This document shows positions 31,414 through 42,388 of a DNA stretch of 64,000 nucleotides, piece by piece. Made by a program: the position numbers and the translations under genes. Within the stretch, counting starts at the first letter, position 1. Each line of letters begins with the position of its first letter. A model generated the notes under the pieces. It did not search any database. It was not told the origin of the DNA and saw only the letters and a program-made list of their open reading frames with translations. The stretch comes from Puccinia triticina (lineage: Eukaryota > Basidiomycota > Pucciniomycetes > Pucciniales > Pucciniaceae): positions 124,001 through 188,000 of the forward strand of contig NC_070558.1 in assembly GCF_026914185.1 (NCBI RefSeq), written 5' to 3'.

Positions 31414-31947
31414 TGATAATGTGTTAAATTGGTGCTATAAATATTTGATTGTGTGCAATAAATGTTTCTAATTCTGTTATCTAAGTCTGTTGAGCTGAGG
31501 CTACCAGACTGTGCGGTTGTATATACAATGTGATGATGATAAGATAATGATGATGAAGTAAATTGAAGACACAACATGGATCGTATATGGAGCCTATTTA
31601 TACCAATGCCCACCACTGGTGTGTGTGAGCGAGCCCGTGTGGGCCTCCTCTTCTGTTGAAGCATTTAAGGAGACTGGCTTTCTCCGTGTGCTTTACTCTA
31701 TGCATTCTATACTTTCCAAGTGTCACTCGGGGCTTCTTAGGTATTGCTTGCTCAGCCCACTGAGCTTTTCTCTTACAAGCATTTAGTCTTATTGCGGCTT
31801 TTACTTTACCTTTGATGACTTTTGTGTTTGCGTCTATTAGCAAAGTTAGCTTCTTACTGGACTTTTTATCTAATTTATTAGCTTTTTGTTTGTTGTATTG
31901 CTTTCGGCGCTGACCAAAAGCAATCCTAGCATGTCTTGCATGCTCCA
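31414..31947 (-). repeat. Probable 5' LTR of the copia fragment
   Basis: Read on the minus strand it starts TGGAGCATGCAAGACATGC (31947), contains TATAAATAGGC and ends ...AACACATTATCA (31414), close upstream of the gag ATG. The LTR of the other copia element also ends TTATCA. A lysine-rich open frame (31948-31598) lies inside and probably is not translated. Confidence 0.5.
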
Positions 31948-31968
31948 ATGACTGTAGCTTGGTTGATT

Positions 31969-32957
31969 GGTGTGGTAGATGGAAAAGTGGAAAAATAAAA
32001 CGTTTTTCTATGCCACATAATTACTCATACTAGGCCTCAAGATACCATCAAATGGACCCCAGAAATTGATTCTACGGCCCATTTCACCCCTAGTCACCAC
32101 TGGAAGCACCCCTGGACCCCCTCTAGTGTGGAAGTTACACCTCATGGACACCTATCACACGGCCAGCCCCAGTAACCCAGCTGTCACCTGCCCCAACCCA
32201 AGTTTCACAGTAGTGCACTTATACACATCACAGGATACAAACATACATCTCCCTGTCAGGCTACACTCATTACATATTAGCTAAATACACTCCTTTATAC
32301 ACATAGTATGACATCATTTACACTGTTTCTGCAGCCTCAGACTTTGTGTATACACTAATTACCCCTGTATGACAGCTCATGCAGTCTACTGTCACCTTAT
32401 GCATGTGTTAGAATGCTCCGTTGTATATTCTGACATCATGTATGCACCCCTGGCATGTTTAGAATGTTCTGTTGTATATTCTGACACCATTCATGTGCCC
32501 CTGAGGGGTTATGACATCAATTGTATCTACTCCCACCAGCTAAAATCCCTGACCATGTTGTCTAGATTAGCTGAAACCCTAACCCACAAGCCCCTTTGGG
32601 GCTCCACTTTTGTCTATAAAAGGAGCTCTCTCCACCCCCAGTGGTCTGCTCCCCAGTTTCTCACCCAGAACTCACAAGTCACCCAACACTCATCCACACT
32701 CAAATCCTAAAACCCTTATAACAATAAATCAACCCTTTAACAACAATTCAAAACTTATAACAAAGTAATTAAAACACTTACACGTTGCCAGTCAAACAGA
32801 TTTCATCTGGAACAGACCAGACCTATCACTTAATAAAACTTGCCAAGCTGAGCTTGGTGGGTCTTGTTGACTGATAACAGAAGGGCAGAGCTTGCAACTC
32901 CATCATACCCTTCACCATTCAGCAAAAGGGATTCATTACCACTTTTGAGTCTTACAT
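31969..32957 (+). repeat. LTR-like repeat, family A (longest copy)
   Basis: The left end TGTGGTAGATGGAAAAGTGG equals the left end of the insertion at 1309. The right part (TTGCCAAGCTGAGCTTGGTG ... TTTTGAGTCTTACA) equals 53817-53972. It contains CTATAAAAGGAGCTCTCTCC (about 32614) as TATA region and an AATAAA downstream, with TGT...ACA ends. No coding region is attached, so it is probably a solo LTR. Confidence 0.65.
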
Positions 32958-33109
32958 CGGGGGTCGTTGATATCAACTTTGGATGCTTTGATAATACTAG
33001 TTTCTTGTGACAGTTTCTGTGACACTTCTGGCAATGACTGAGATGAGAGCATGCAAAAGCTGGCTACAGCCATCTTCTCAACAAAAAAGACTGGAAGTCA
33101 GCTGTCACA
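32958..33109. other. No feature recognised
   Basis: Short spacer between family A and family B repeats. Confidence 0.3.
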
Positions 33110-33400
33110 ATCAGTTGTAAATCATCCTGAAATATACCATAACTTGCCAAGAAATAATCCAGAACTCATCTAGAATTCATCCAGAGTATAGGCCTTTCTT
33201 GGCTCCATGACCAGTGTGTCCTTTTTGTGGAGATGTGAAAGGCCCAGCATGTGATATTGCCCCCCTCATGTACTCGCGTACATCAGGGGGAAAATTGGTG
33301 TCTCAGCACAAAGGTTTTACTTTTCATGTGGCCATGAAAGGCCCATCCTGTGATATTTCCACATAAATTTGTGTGCGTACATCAGGGTGACTATTAGCAA
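33110..33400. repeat. Family B repeat with CGCG-centred hairpin
   Basis: It shares its left half with 4020-4200. At about 33267-33297 it carries the near-perfect hairpin CCCCCTCATGTAC-TCG-CGTACATCAGGGGG. A related motif (TGTGTGCGTACATCAGGGTGA) follows at about 33372. Confidence 0.65.
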
Positions 33401-34023
33401 AGTGTGAACAAGTTGGCTTGCATGTGCACATGTGAATTTTGAAAAGCAACAAAAAAGCAAAATTCACCAGATCATTTTTGTGAGGAGGCAAGGATATCTG
33501 GCCAAACTGGAGTGGCACCGCAGTCCAACCTTGATTTCACTCAGAGTTTCACTCTATTGAAAAAAAAATTCACCATTTGTTTTAGCCAAATTCAAACAAA
33601 TTCCTGCATTTCCAAGAAAATGGGTTTCACTAATTTTACTGCAACATTACCACATTCCAAAATTCTAAACCCAATAGTACCAAGTTGAATTTTACTTTAA
33701 TTTTGTACGAGGGCATGTAATGTGAATTACAAGAAACCCATTTTTTCAGAGGAATTACATTTGAGAATGTCAATTTTGCTTTGCTATTGTTGTGATGAAA
33801 GAGGGAAAAACCCATGACTCTACATTGCTCCTCCCTGCCCCCCTCTTGTCTACTCTATGCTCCAACTGTGGAGTTTGCACACCCCACCTCACAACAGCTA
33901 TCCTTCAACATCAGTAAACAGGAGTAATTGATGAGTTGAATTTGGGTGAAATATCATTTCATCATATTTTTTCCTACAGTTGTACCTAGAAAACAAGGGA
34001 GTTCTCACATGTGGCACTATAAT
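33401..34023. other. No gene recognised
   Basis: AT-rich with short A runs. No coding pattern and no clear repeat partner in the window. Confidence 0.4.
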
Positions 34024-34114
34024 TCTTTGGCTCTTAGCTGAAGGAGCGCTGGAGCTGGCCAGGCTGGCGGAGCTGAGTTCATAGGAACCCAGTCACAAAA
34101 CCTGGGCGGCAAAA

Positions 34115-34270
34115 CCAATGGTTGTTAGCCTAGTGGGTTGCATGCTGTGCAACTGCAAACCTCCTTACAGCAAGGTTGCTGGTTCAATTCCCACTGCCCC
34201 CATGCCGCATTTTGGGGTTAGGGGGTGGGTTTCAGGGGTTAGGGGTTACGGCAGTTTTTTTTTAAAAAAA
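34115..34270 (+). repeat. tRNA-derived SINE-like sequence
   Basis: TAGCCTAGTGG (34126-34136) fits the RNA polymerase III A box and GGTTCAATTCC (34181-34191) the B box. The 44-bp spacing is right for a tRNA gene. T-arm and acceptor pairing is poor, so it is not a working tRNA gene. It is followed by GGGGTTAGGGGGTGGG and a T9/A9 run at about 34255-34272, as in SINE tails. Confidence 0.6.
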
Positions 34271-34284
34271 AACTTGGCAAGGTG

Positions 34285-34612
34285 TATAGTACACTGTATT
34301 GGATACGTATTGGTATGTATTGGATATGTATTGGTATGTATTGGTATGTATTGGATACGTATTGGATATGTATCAGTATGTACTGGATACGTACCAAATT
34401 CAAACGTATTGGTATGTATTGGATACGTATTGGTATGTATTGGATACGTATTGGTATGTATCGGATATGTATCGGTATGTATTGGATATGTATTGGTATG
34501 TACTGGATACGTACCAAATTCAAATGTATCAGTATGTATTGGATACATATTGAATATGTATTGGTATGTATTGGATATGTATTGGTAACTAGCGGATACG
34601 TATTGGTATGTT
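34285..34612. repeat. Minisatellite of TATTGGTATG / TATTGGATAC units
   Basis: About 330 bp of alternating 10-11 bp words GTATTGGTAT and GTATTGGATA. A longer period is visible because GGATACGTACCAAATTCAAA occurs twice (about 34384 and 34505). All frames on both strands are open and translate as Tyr-rich repeats; none is a gene. Confidence 0.85.
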
Positions 34613-34688
34613 CCAGTGCCAGCCAGCGTGCCAGCTCCAGTGCAGCTGGCCTGGCCAGCTCTGCTGTCCTTTGGCTTTTAGCCAAAGA

Positions 34689-36048
34689 AAAATGCATTAT
34701 TTTCTTTGGCTAATAGCCAAAGGAAAAAAGGGACAAAACTCAGAATTCTACACAACATTGTGTTGAGTCCCAAATCAATTCTGACTTACTTTTGAATCAC
34801 TTCTCCATCCACTTTACGATTCATTTAGGGATGAGTTACTAATCCACATCCGACCAAAACTCACATAAAATTCAGCTCTGGCACTCCCTGGGGGGTGGGA
34901 ACATATCTCCCTTGGTGTTAGGTAATCTTAAATGGCTGTTTGGGATGGCCATTGTAATATTGCAAGGCCAGTCTGTCTGTTTGCTGCACCCCTCAAAATC
35001 AAGTCTGGTCCAGTGCTCTCAAGTTTGATTCCACAATGCCCCCACCAAGCCCTGCAACCCTCCACAACATCCATGTCTCACCTTGCTTCCAAGACCCACA
35101 CCAGCAGAACCAATTGATGGTATGGTGCATTAATCAGTGTGTTTGGGTTAGTAAGCAGAGGGATTCAAGGCTTGTTTGATTGGGGGGGAGGTTTCTTGAG
35201 TCTGGGTGCCATTGAGTTGAAGATTGGTTTGAGGCCAAAGGGTGGGATTATTACAGCAAAATTTTGGGGTCAGAGCAAAATATCCCTTTTGGCGGGGGGA
35301 ATAATGGAGCATCAACTCCAGTTGTCAAGTTTATGACACCTGGTGGGATGCCAAACAGGGACAGGAGATGGTGTAATATACCCTGTCCCCCCAAAAATAA
35401 TCTACATATTTGCTTATTACACTCCCACATTTTTGGGGCCGGCCAAATGGACCCAAAGTTTTTCATGCTACCACACACTGTGACCAGAACCTCAAGTGGA
35501 CAACTGCTGCAGTGGAGGACTTCCTGTGCAATCTGGAACACCCGCAGATGTTATTTTAGACCCAAAGAGTCTAGATTTTTGCAGGGAAATCTAGCTTTTC
35601 GGGCTCTACCAATCATATTTGGATTTTTCACATCTAAAGATCCATTTGTAATCTTGTCAATGGGGGGCTTCCCGTTGGCATCTAGAGAGCTTGATGCCTC
35701 TCTAATTCCTAAATTAAGACACCTACCAAAACCGCAAACAGCACACATGAGAGCAACAAACTACAGGCTCAGGAAAACATTTTCCTTTATGCTGAAAATT
35801 AAGAGTTTGATTGTGTAAATTGAGATCTGGGAGGCTCCCAGACCCTACAGGAAGTCCTCCAATTTGCTTATCCCTTGAGCGCATGCACCAGATTAGTGGA
35901 AATTTGCAATTGGTTGGTTTGCCATAACTTGTCAAGCTCCTGCAGTGCATCAAGGGTCCCGGCACCCTGTGCAAGCTGTTTCCGCAGGAGATTCAAATCA
36001 ATATGCTCAACAGGTGCAAATGTACGTGTGTTCAAAGATCCGTTACGG
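34689..36048. other. No gene recognised
   Basis: Part of it (34740-34885) resembles 52480-52600 (ACATAAAATT.CAG, GGCACTC). A 184-codon open frame (35264-35818) has no family pattern and uses a non-ATG start. Minus-strand sequence 36048-35868 stays open (IDLNLLRKQLAQGAGTLDAL) and could be a further exon or a paralog fragment beside the secreted-protein gene. Confidence 0.35.
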
Positions 36049-36624
36049 TTACTTACCACCAAAGCCCGTGGGTTTAGTGTCACATTTGTATGAGCCAAAT
36101 TTCGTGATACAGGCTGATACAACCAAGTCGCAATTCACTGTTAGCACGGAGTGTTGTTAAGAGGATGACTAGACCTTATAAGTTAATACTGCACTCACAT
36201 GAAATTTCATTGCTTTCTTTCCAATACCCGAGGTGACAAGTTTGTGAGGTAGTGTTGCCCGTTCTAGTTGATCCCGCCGGGACACAGTTCTCCGCGGCTA
36301 AATCAAGTTGCGAAATAGGATCGAGGGTTCTGATTCAACTCAAGACAACACTGCGACTGACTTGCTGAATGAACTCACTGACGAAAGGCCACGAGCAGCC
36401 GTAGGAACAAACTGACTTTCCACAAGCTAATAAAAATACCAACACTGCCAATGAGCTTCTGCATGTCAAGTAAGGTCTGATGCGAAGGGAGAGGCTTAAC
36501 TGGCATGATTCGTGTTTGCATTCGAGTATGTGTTGCAAATTTGCGCCTGTGGGATGAGCTTCGCAGCTCGCAGTGCGACACAGCCAAGCCAAGTTGCGAC
36601 CAAGACAGCCGGAGACACCATCAT
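36049..36624 (-). CDS. Small secreted cysteine-rich protein (effector candidate), 3 exons, 103 residues
   Basis: Proposed exons on the minus strand are 36624-36501, 36297-36199 and 36137-36049. All junctions are GT...AG and the frame is kept; the first donor (GTTAAG) is the weakest. The protein starts with a signal peptide (MMVSPAVLVATWLGCVALRA). The mature part of about 80 residues holds six cysteines (QICNT, AENCVPAG, SQTCHLG, SLNCDL, VSACITK, SYKCDTK), an even number as expected for disulphide bonding outside the cell. It is small, Cys-rich, secreted and without recognisable domain, which is the usual definition of a fungal effector candidate. Two further signal-peptide genes lie 1.2 and 4.3 kb away on the other strand. 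Expression and splicing are not proven. Confidence 0.5.
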
Positions 36625-37871
36625 GTAACGGAGGCTTGCAGAAATGTGAACAAGTGTTAATTTAGTGATTTCGCCGCAAGCGTGTCGATATATCTTTGCA
36701 ACTGAAGGTTTGGAAAGAGAGCGAAAGGCCTTTGGGAGCGAGGATCTACAAATAATGGATATGCAGGAGAAATGAAAGTGATTTGTATGATTTTGCCGCT
36801 TGGAGAAGGCCAATTCTAGGATGATTCGGCTCAAGAATTGCTCTATGCACACCGTGCACACGTTCCATCAGCGTTACACACCTGATTTAAATGTGTCGCG
36901 AGTCGGCATACGTCCAACCTGACTTCAATTTTGTTGACATCCACCGGAGACAAACGTCAAAATATAATGTGATTGATTGGACGTCACAAAATATGTAATT
37001 TGCAGAGAGCTCTGGGTGATATGGGCCGGCGGCCCGGGCCGCTCCTGCTGGGCAGTAATTACAATTTACGGTGGTTCTAATGGCGATGGTGCTCTCGGGT
37101 GCTCCTGAAAGGCTCAAGCGCAACTTGTTGTATGTATATACATATTTTTATATGTCATGCGACTTATAATCGGGAGACCGTCGAAAATGGTTCGTTTTGT
37201 GAGTCGACTTTAAAAGGAGCGTGGCGTGATCTTGCCTGATCTCACTTGATCTGTTCCGTTGGATATGTCTTTCCCCGCTGATAAAGTGGATGGTTCCGTC
37301 AAAGGAATAGTCTAAAAAGTGGTATGGTCAAATCTTCACGTGAGTTGTTTTACTCAGAGTAACATCGGACGCGACAGGATTCAGAAACTATGTATAAGCC
37401 TTGCATTGATGGACTTCTTGAGTGCTTTTGTCCTGTTTGCCGCATGAAAACCCATAGACTGTGGCCAAGCTGATGATGTTTGGGGTTGTCTTCAAGAAAA
37501 AAGTGGCTTGGCGCTCGCTTCCTCGCCCTGCTCTTGTGGAGACAGCTCATGGGTAGCTGAATCCCATGGCACCCACAGACGAGAATAGCATACCGCAATC
37601 GGCTTGATCGACACCATCGACATGACCTTGTTTGATTGCATTACGCAGAGCACATGGTTCCTCCTACGATAGCACCCAGGGAAAAGTTTGATCAATTCAC
37701 CTTAGCGGCCGCGACAAGTGTTCTTTAAATTGGACATTTTGTTATCACTTGATATTTCAGACATAATTTAATTCTCGTCGATGGTGCTTCTATTTGACAC
37801 GGCTGCATCTTCTGACAATCCCAACTTTCATTTCAAGCTTCCAATCATCCACTTAAAACCTACAGCCCAGG
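36625..37871. other. Intergenic between divergent secreted-protein genes
   Basis: It should hold both promoters. It includes a GC palindrome (GGGCCGGCGGCCCGGGCC near 37023). A minus-strand open frame of 49 codons from an ATG near 37640 has no family pattern. Confidence 0.45.
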
Positions 37872-39063
37872 ATGGCAACATTCAGTAAGCTGCTCGCCAT
37901 CATTCTCTTGCTTCAACTGAGCTCAGCTTTAGCAACTGCTGTCGGATGTAAGCAACTTTTTTACAATCCATCTTGCACTTCTTCGCACTGATCTTGTCGG
38001 TTCTCTGTTGTAGCTTCGACAGAGGATTGTCATCAGAGTCTTACGGTTGTCATTGTGGGAAGTTATTCCGGGCACATTGACTGCGTCTTCCAAAATCCCA
38101 CTCAGAGTACTCAAGCGAAAATACTTTCTCGTCAGCCACCCGAAGGATTGCCTGCTGTAGCTAAGACGGTGTGTACTAGATGGCGGGGTACTTGTAGCTT
38201 CGTCTCGAAAATGTTCACAAGTTTTCAATATCACGTCAACAAGAAGGGAAAACAAATGGACAAGGCTTCGTCGCACTTGGGCTATCGCTCAACTACTCTG
38301 CGCAAGTTGTGAGTCTGACAGATTTGATTCTAGCCTTGCTGTGGCTTGGTCCTGATTATTTCTTTGGTCGACTGAATAACCATAGGTCAAGTGACGACAC
38401 AATGAAACTTGTGAAAGACTCATACCAGGTGAGTCAGGTTTCTGCGCACAACCCCCAGGCTCATGACCTGACAACCCCAGATGTTCAATCTTACAGAGCC
38501 GGGCATCTGCTTTATTTGGGATGAATTCATCACCCTCTGGAGCTCTTGTCGACTTACCCCCTGAATCATATCTTCCAGTCAAAGCGTCTCCTACAGAGCT
38601 ATCGTCTAAAAAAACTTCTCCGACAACCCAAGCTACTGGGAAGGCCTTGACCGCACAAATCAAACGGGCTGCCAGATTTCTCAGGAACCTATCCTCATCA
38701 CATCATGCGACAACAAAATTCGCGAGGGATACTGCCATTTCAAGTAGTGGTCTTGCATCTTTCTCCTCACAGAAGAGCTTGCCTCTCAAACGTCCGGGAA
38801 CCCCAACCGCTTTGTCGGCTATCCCATTATATAGAGGTCGCATGGCATCCTGGAAATTTCGAAGAAGCTTTTCGGGCTCAAGTCAACCTCGTTCTGATAT
38901 TCCAATACGCTTGCATGTTGCTGATGACGTAAGACGAGGTGAGTAATTCTTGATTGACTCGACCGTGTTACTGGATCACATGATTGATTGTATAACTAAT
39001 CTGTTCATCCTCGTTTCTCTACCAGCTCCGTTACAGCGCTCAACACACTTCAGAAACATCTAG
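37872..39063 (+). CDS. Secreted protein of unknown family, 5 exons, 297 residues
   Basis: Proposed exons are 37872-37947, 38014-38308, 38386-38428, 38497-38938 and 39026-39063; every intron is GT...AG (GTAAGC, GTGAGT, GTGAGT, GTGAGT donors) and the frame is kept to the TAG at 39061. The N-terminus MATFSKLLAIILLLQLSSAL is a clear signal peptide. Residues 25-125 contain four cysteines (EDCHQ, IDCVF, TVCTRW, GTCSF). The remaining 170 residues are Ser/Thr/Lys/Arg-rich and probably disordered (TAQIKRAARFLRNLSSSHH, SFSSQKSLPLKRPGTPTAL). No known domain was recognised. The layout, a short Cys-containing head and a long basic tail, is similar to the secreted gene at 40880. Confidence 0.7.
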
Positions 39064-40879
39064 ACGAACGGACCAAGGCTCCCTCCGCAACATCTTCCAG
39101 GTGAATTGCCTCGTGAATTTAATCATAACCTGTCAAATATGTACTGATTTTTCCTTTCCTAAAGAAAGAAGCGCCCGGTCACACGCAGATTACAGGGGAG
39201 CGGCAGAAGCTCATCCAGCAAGTCAACAAACGTTGCAGCCAAGATCATTGAAATCCACATTCCACCAAACCAAACCACACATACAATCTATGAGATCTCA
39301 CACCTTCAAATATATCCATTTCATCATGACCAATTCATACCAACCAAAATTGATATGATTTTACCGTCGTTTACCCGAATCAGCAGGATACCAACTAATC
39401 ATGTGCTTGAGGATGATCTTGTTGCACCAAAAATTATCCCTTCAATTACAGTAGCTTATTTTGATAATGTTTTTTTCAACAATCTTTGACCCGGATTGTT
39501 TTGTCTGGAACAGAACAATGGTGAAATTGGACTCTTCCTTGAATTTTGACGTTGTTCCCTTTCCGTATGATATTTTTGAGGATTTAATTTAATATAGCAA
39601 GCCTCCTTCCCCTATCTCAAACCTTGCCCCCCTTTCCACCTCATAAGGTGTGGTAAGATGCACTATGAACTAAGAAAGGGTATTGTTTAGAAGTACGTAT
39701 GGCAATCAATACAATGGTAAAAAAAAGATGGATTACACAATGTTTTCGGAAAGTTTTCAATCAGACTTCCGGAAACCTTCGACCCATTTTGAGCTGTTTT
39801 TACAAGTTATTTCTCCGGAAACCTTCTACACATTTTGAGCTGTTTTTACAAGTGATTCTTTCTATATTTATGTCGGGGGGGCAAACGTTTTTCCCCGACC
39901 CCGCGCTGGACGCTATCCGCACCGGCGCCGTCACCGACCTCCGAGCTCGTGTTCTCCGAGCTTAACAAAGCCTTTCTGGAGGAGAGCCAGGGTCTCCGTC
40001 TCTTCGGAGGCTCGCGCTGCGCGCGAGGCAGAAGAGGGACTGACTATTCAGTCTTCTCTCGCGTTGATCTAGCAGTAGCAACAAATACTGATACCAATCA
40101 TTAAGTCTGTTTTCCTGCCCGTGTGGATGCTGGAATCAGGTCATCTGTTCGAAGCAATGCTGGTCCGGGTTGGAAGAACATGATAGATTTCTTTTAGATG
40201 ATGTAATTTTTGATTTCGATTCTCGAGCCTGCATTCATTAATCTACATCTGTTAATGAAGCCTCATAGGCATTAAAGGGAATATGGCTCTCAAGATTGCG
40301 CCGTTTGGTTTAATTCATCAACATTTCCAATCGCGAGGAGCTTCGGAAAATTCCGACATGACACTGCCGCTACCGGGCACGTTCTGTCTGAACGCATCAG
40401 GTTGGTAAACCCTAGAAAGTGCAGGCGAAACAGAGGAATTGTCACCCTGGATCAGATCAGCCACCCGGGCCACACAATTGAGAAAAGTTAAACACGGGCG
40501 CGCAATGTGGGATCAGACACATGGTCGAGCACCCATGAGTTCAACTTGAAGACAAGGGTCTGATAAGTCCCGGGCCGTTAGTTATCTTCTCCAAGTGTCT
40601 CCCAGTTGCCCCGGCCCAGCCGATCGCGTTCTCATCAAGTGGAGTCACCTGTACCTTCCCTCTATAAGACCGCTTTCTGTGACGTGCATCGTTCTACTGT
40701 TCAGTGTCCTTGGAACTGGTCGGTTGGATTTATTCGCCTAAATTCTCGGCCAGCTTTTGCTTTTAGTCCCTGAAGTGCTTCCTTACGCGGTGTTGATTTT
40801 TCAGAGTACATTCCAGTTCTTGAGTCGGCCATTATTATCATTTGGAGTCTTCTACCAAACCTCCTCGCCTTCGAATCCG
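39064..40879. other. No gene; GC-rich island at 39.9-40.07 kb
   Basis: An AT-rich spacer between two secreted-protein genes. A 170-bp GC-rich block (about 39893-40065) contains hairpin-forming words (CCTCGCGCGCAGCGCGAGCC on the minus strand) and looks like another micro-insertion. Direct copies of ACCTTC.AC.CATTTTGAGC lie at about 39775 and 39820. The last 200 bp should hold the promoter of the next gene. Confidence 0.45.
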
Positions 40880-42388
40880 ATGTATTACTTTCATTTCAGC
40901 TTCTGGCTGTTGCAGCTAAACTGGCACCTTGCGGTTGCCTGTGAAGGTCCATTCCACTCGGTCAAATGGATTCATACTTTGTCATCCTGGCTGACGGTAG
41001 TCCAATTCTTTCTTATAACTCAATAGGCGATTGCGCTGCAAACCTCACAAAAGCATATGCTGAGGGCTACGTGCGGCTGGCCAATCCCGTCTTCGCAGGA
41101 CTTACTCGCACCATTCAAACTTCCCTTCCGAATGTTACCGCCGGGCAGGTCAATGCTTTTATAGAGCCAATCCGTCAAAAGACCTATAATGCAGTCCATG
41201 AAGAAGTCAAGAAGGGGCTCCAATTGATTTCGGCTCAGAACGCAAACAAATCAGGTACCATGAATTTAACTTCCGACGTAAGTTGTCCAGCACTTCTCAA
41301 TGCTGGGGTGTGATTTTGCAAGTTTTGTGACGAACTACTTGGAATCCTACCAGAAACTTGCTTTGAGTGTGCTTCAGGTCGTGAATTTGGTGCTCAACGA
41401 GACACTCTCCGCTGTCAGTCAAACGATCGCCACGCTGGGGGCTTTGGATAAAAAACAACCAGGGGTAGCATCTTCAGCGCCTCCAGTAAAAGTGCCTGTC
41501 AGTGTCGGTCCTTGCGTCCGTCTGTGTTATCACCATAAAAATACAATCACATCGTGTTTCTAAATCATATTTCCCAATGCCAACCTCATAGCAGGCTGAA
41601 GTCCCTCCAAGTCCGATAAAGCCAATGGAAACACCTGGCAGACCTTTCGCGGTTTCCACTATCCCTATCAATGCCCCCGGAGCACCCAAGTTGCCAAAGA
41701 GACAAGCCCACGAGAATACCGAATCTCGGGAATTTTCAAGATCTGCGAACTCAAGAGAGAACGGAAAACCTCAAGCACTCTCTGCCCATCCGGCCTCGGC
41801 AGACTTTCACCCGGTCCCTGATGCTCCTGTGCAAGATCCCTGCGCCATTAGGCTCATCGAAAACATCATTTGCCTCCGCAATTTGCCAATTGTTTCTGGT
41901 ATTCTTAAGAGACGATCGTTTGCTTCGTCCAAATCACCTATGCCAGCTTTACTATCATCTCAACATGGACAAACTTTCAGCTCGATTTCGAAGAGAAGCC
42001 TTGGCGATGAAGCGACTTTAAGAGGCGTTCCTCGCATCTACATTTTGACTGACATTCAAGCCGACGAGTTGACTAGTCAGGGGAGCCCGGAAAATTTGCC
42101 AGATTTATCTGATGAAATCGAGCCTAAGAACGTGCAATCATTCCACAATCCAATTCAAATTCCATTCCATGAGCTCGACCCTGGGCAAGAAGATCGTGAA
42201 GGTCGCAGGCGCGTTGAGAGTATTCTGCAGGATGCCTGGAGGGTGTTCGAAGCGCGTTTCAAAATCAATCAAGAGTTGTTGTGGGAGACATTTAGAAAGG
42301 TGAGTTGGATGCCTAAATAACCCATCGTCCGACAGATGCACTTATTTGCTTGCCTTCTACGTAGGAGCATCTTGCACCATTGAATTAA
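40880..42388 (+). CDS. Secreted protein of unknown family, 5 exons, 395 residues
   Basis: Proposed exons are 40880-40940, 41027-41277, 41354-41497, 41592-42299 and 42365-42388, with GT...AG introns of 65-94 bp and an unbroken frame ending in TAA at 42386. The signal peptide is MYYFHFSFWLLQLNWHLAVA. A helical region follows (AANLTKAYAEGYVRLANPVF, LTRTIQTSLPNVTAGQVNAF, KLALSVLQVVNLVLNETLSA) with potential N-glycosylation sites (NLT, NVT, NLT, NET). The C-terminal 230 residues are disordered and charged, closing with REGRRRVESILQDAWRVFEA and RFKINQELLWETFRKEHLAP. No domain was recognised. It lies in tandem with the secreted gene at 37872 and may be distantly related by layout. Confidence 0.7.

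Larger units (their letters stand above)
34024..34688. mobile_element. Composite foldback element holding a tRNA-like unit and a minisatellite
   Basis: The left arm (34024-34066: TCTTTGGCTCTTAGC...GAGCTGGCCAGGCTGGC) is matched in reverse complement by the right arm (34645-34688: GAGCTGGCCAGGCCAGC, TCTTTGGCTAAAAGC). Between the arms lie a tRNA-like sequence, TTAGGG-like words, a T/A run and a 330-bp tandem repeat. Whether it is one mobile unit or several nested insertions is open. Confidence 0.55.

Noticed and set aside
31598..31948. Lysine-rich 116-codon protein
   Set aside because: Lies inside the probable LTR of the copia fragment; likely open by chance.
34115..34200. A functional tRNA gene
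   Set aside because: A and B boxes are present, but the T stem and acceptor stem do not pair, so only a tRNA-derived repeat is claimed.
34211..34250. Interstitial telomere repeat
   Set aside because: Only three degenerate TTAGGG-like words with extra G; too little to call telomeric DNA.
34239..34713. Several 80-150-codon open frames rich in Tyr/Ile/Val on both strands
   Set aside because: They are translations of the TATTGGTATG minisatellite; all frames stay open because of the repeat.
35264..35818. 184-codon plus-strand gene
   Set aside because: Non-ATG start, no family pattern, and the region is repeat-like; kept as unassigned DNA.
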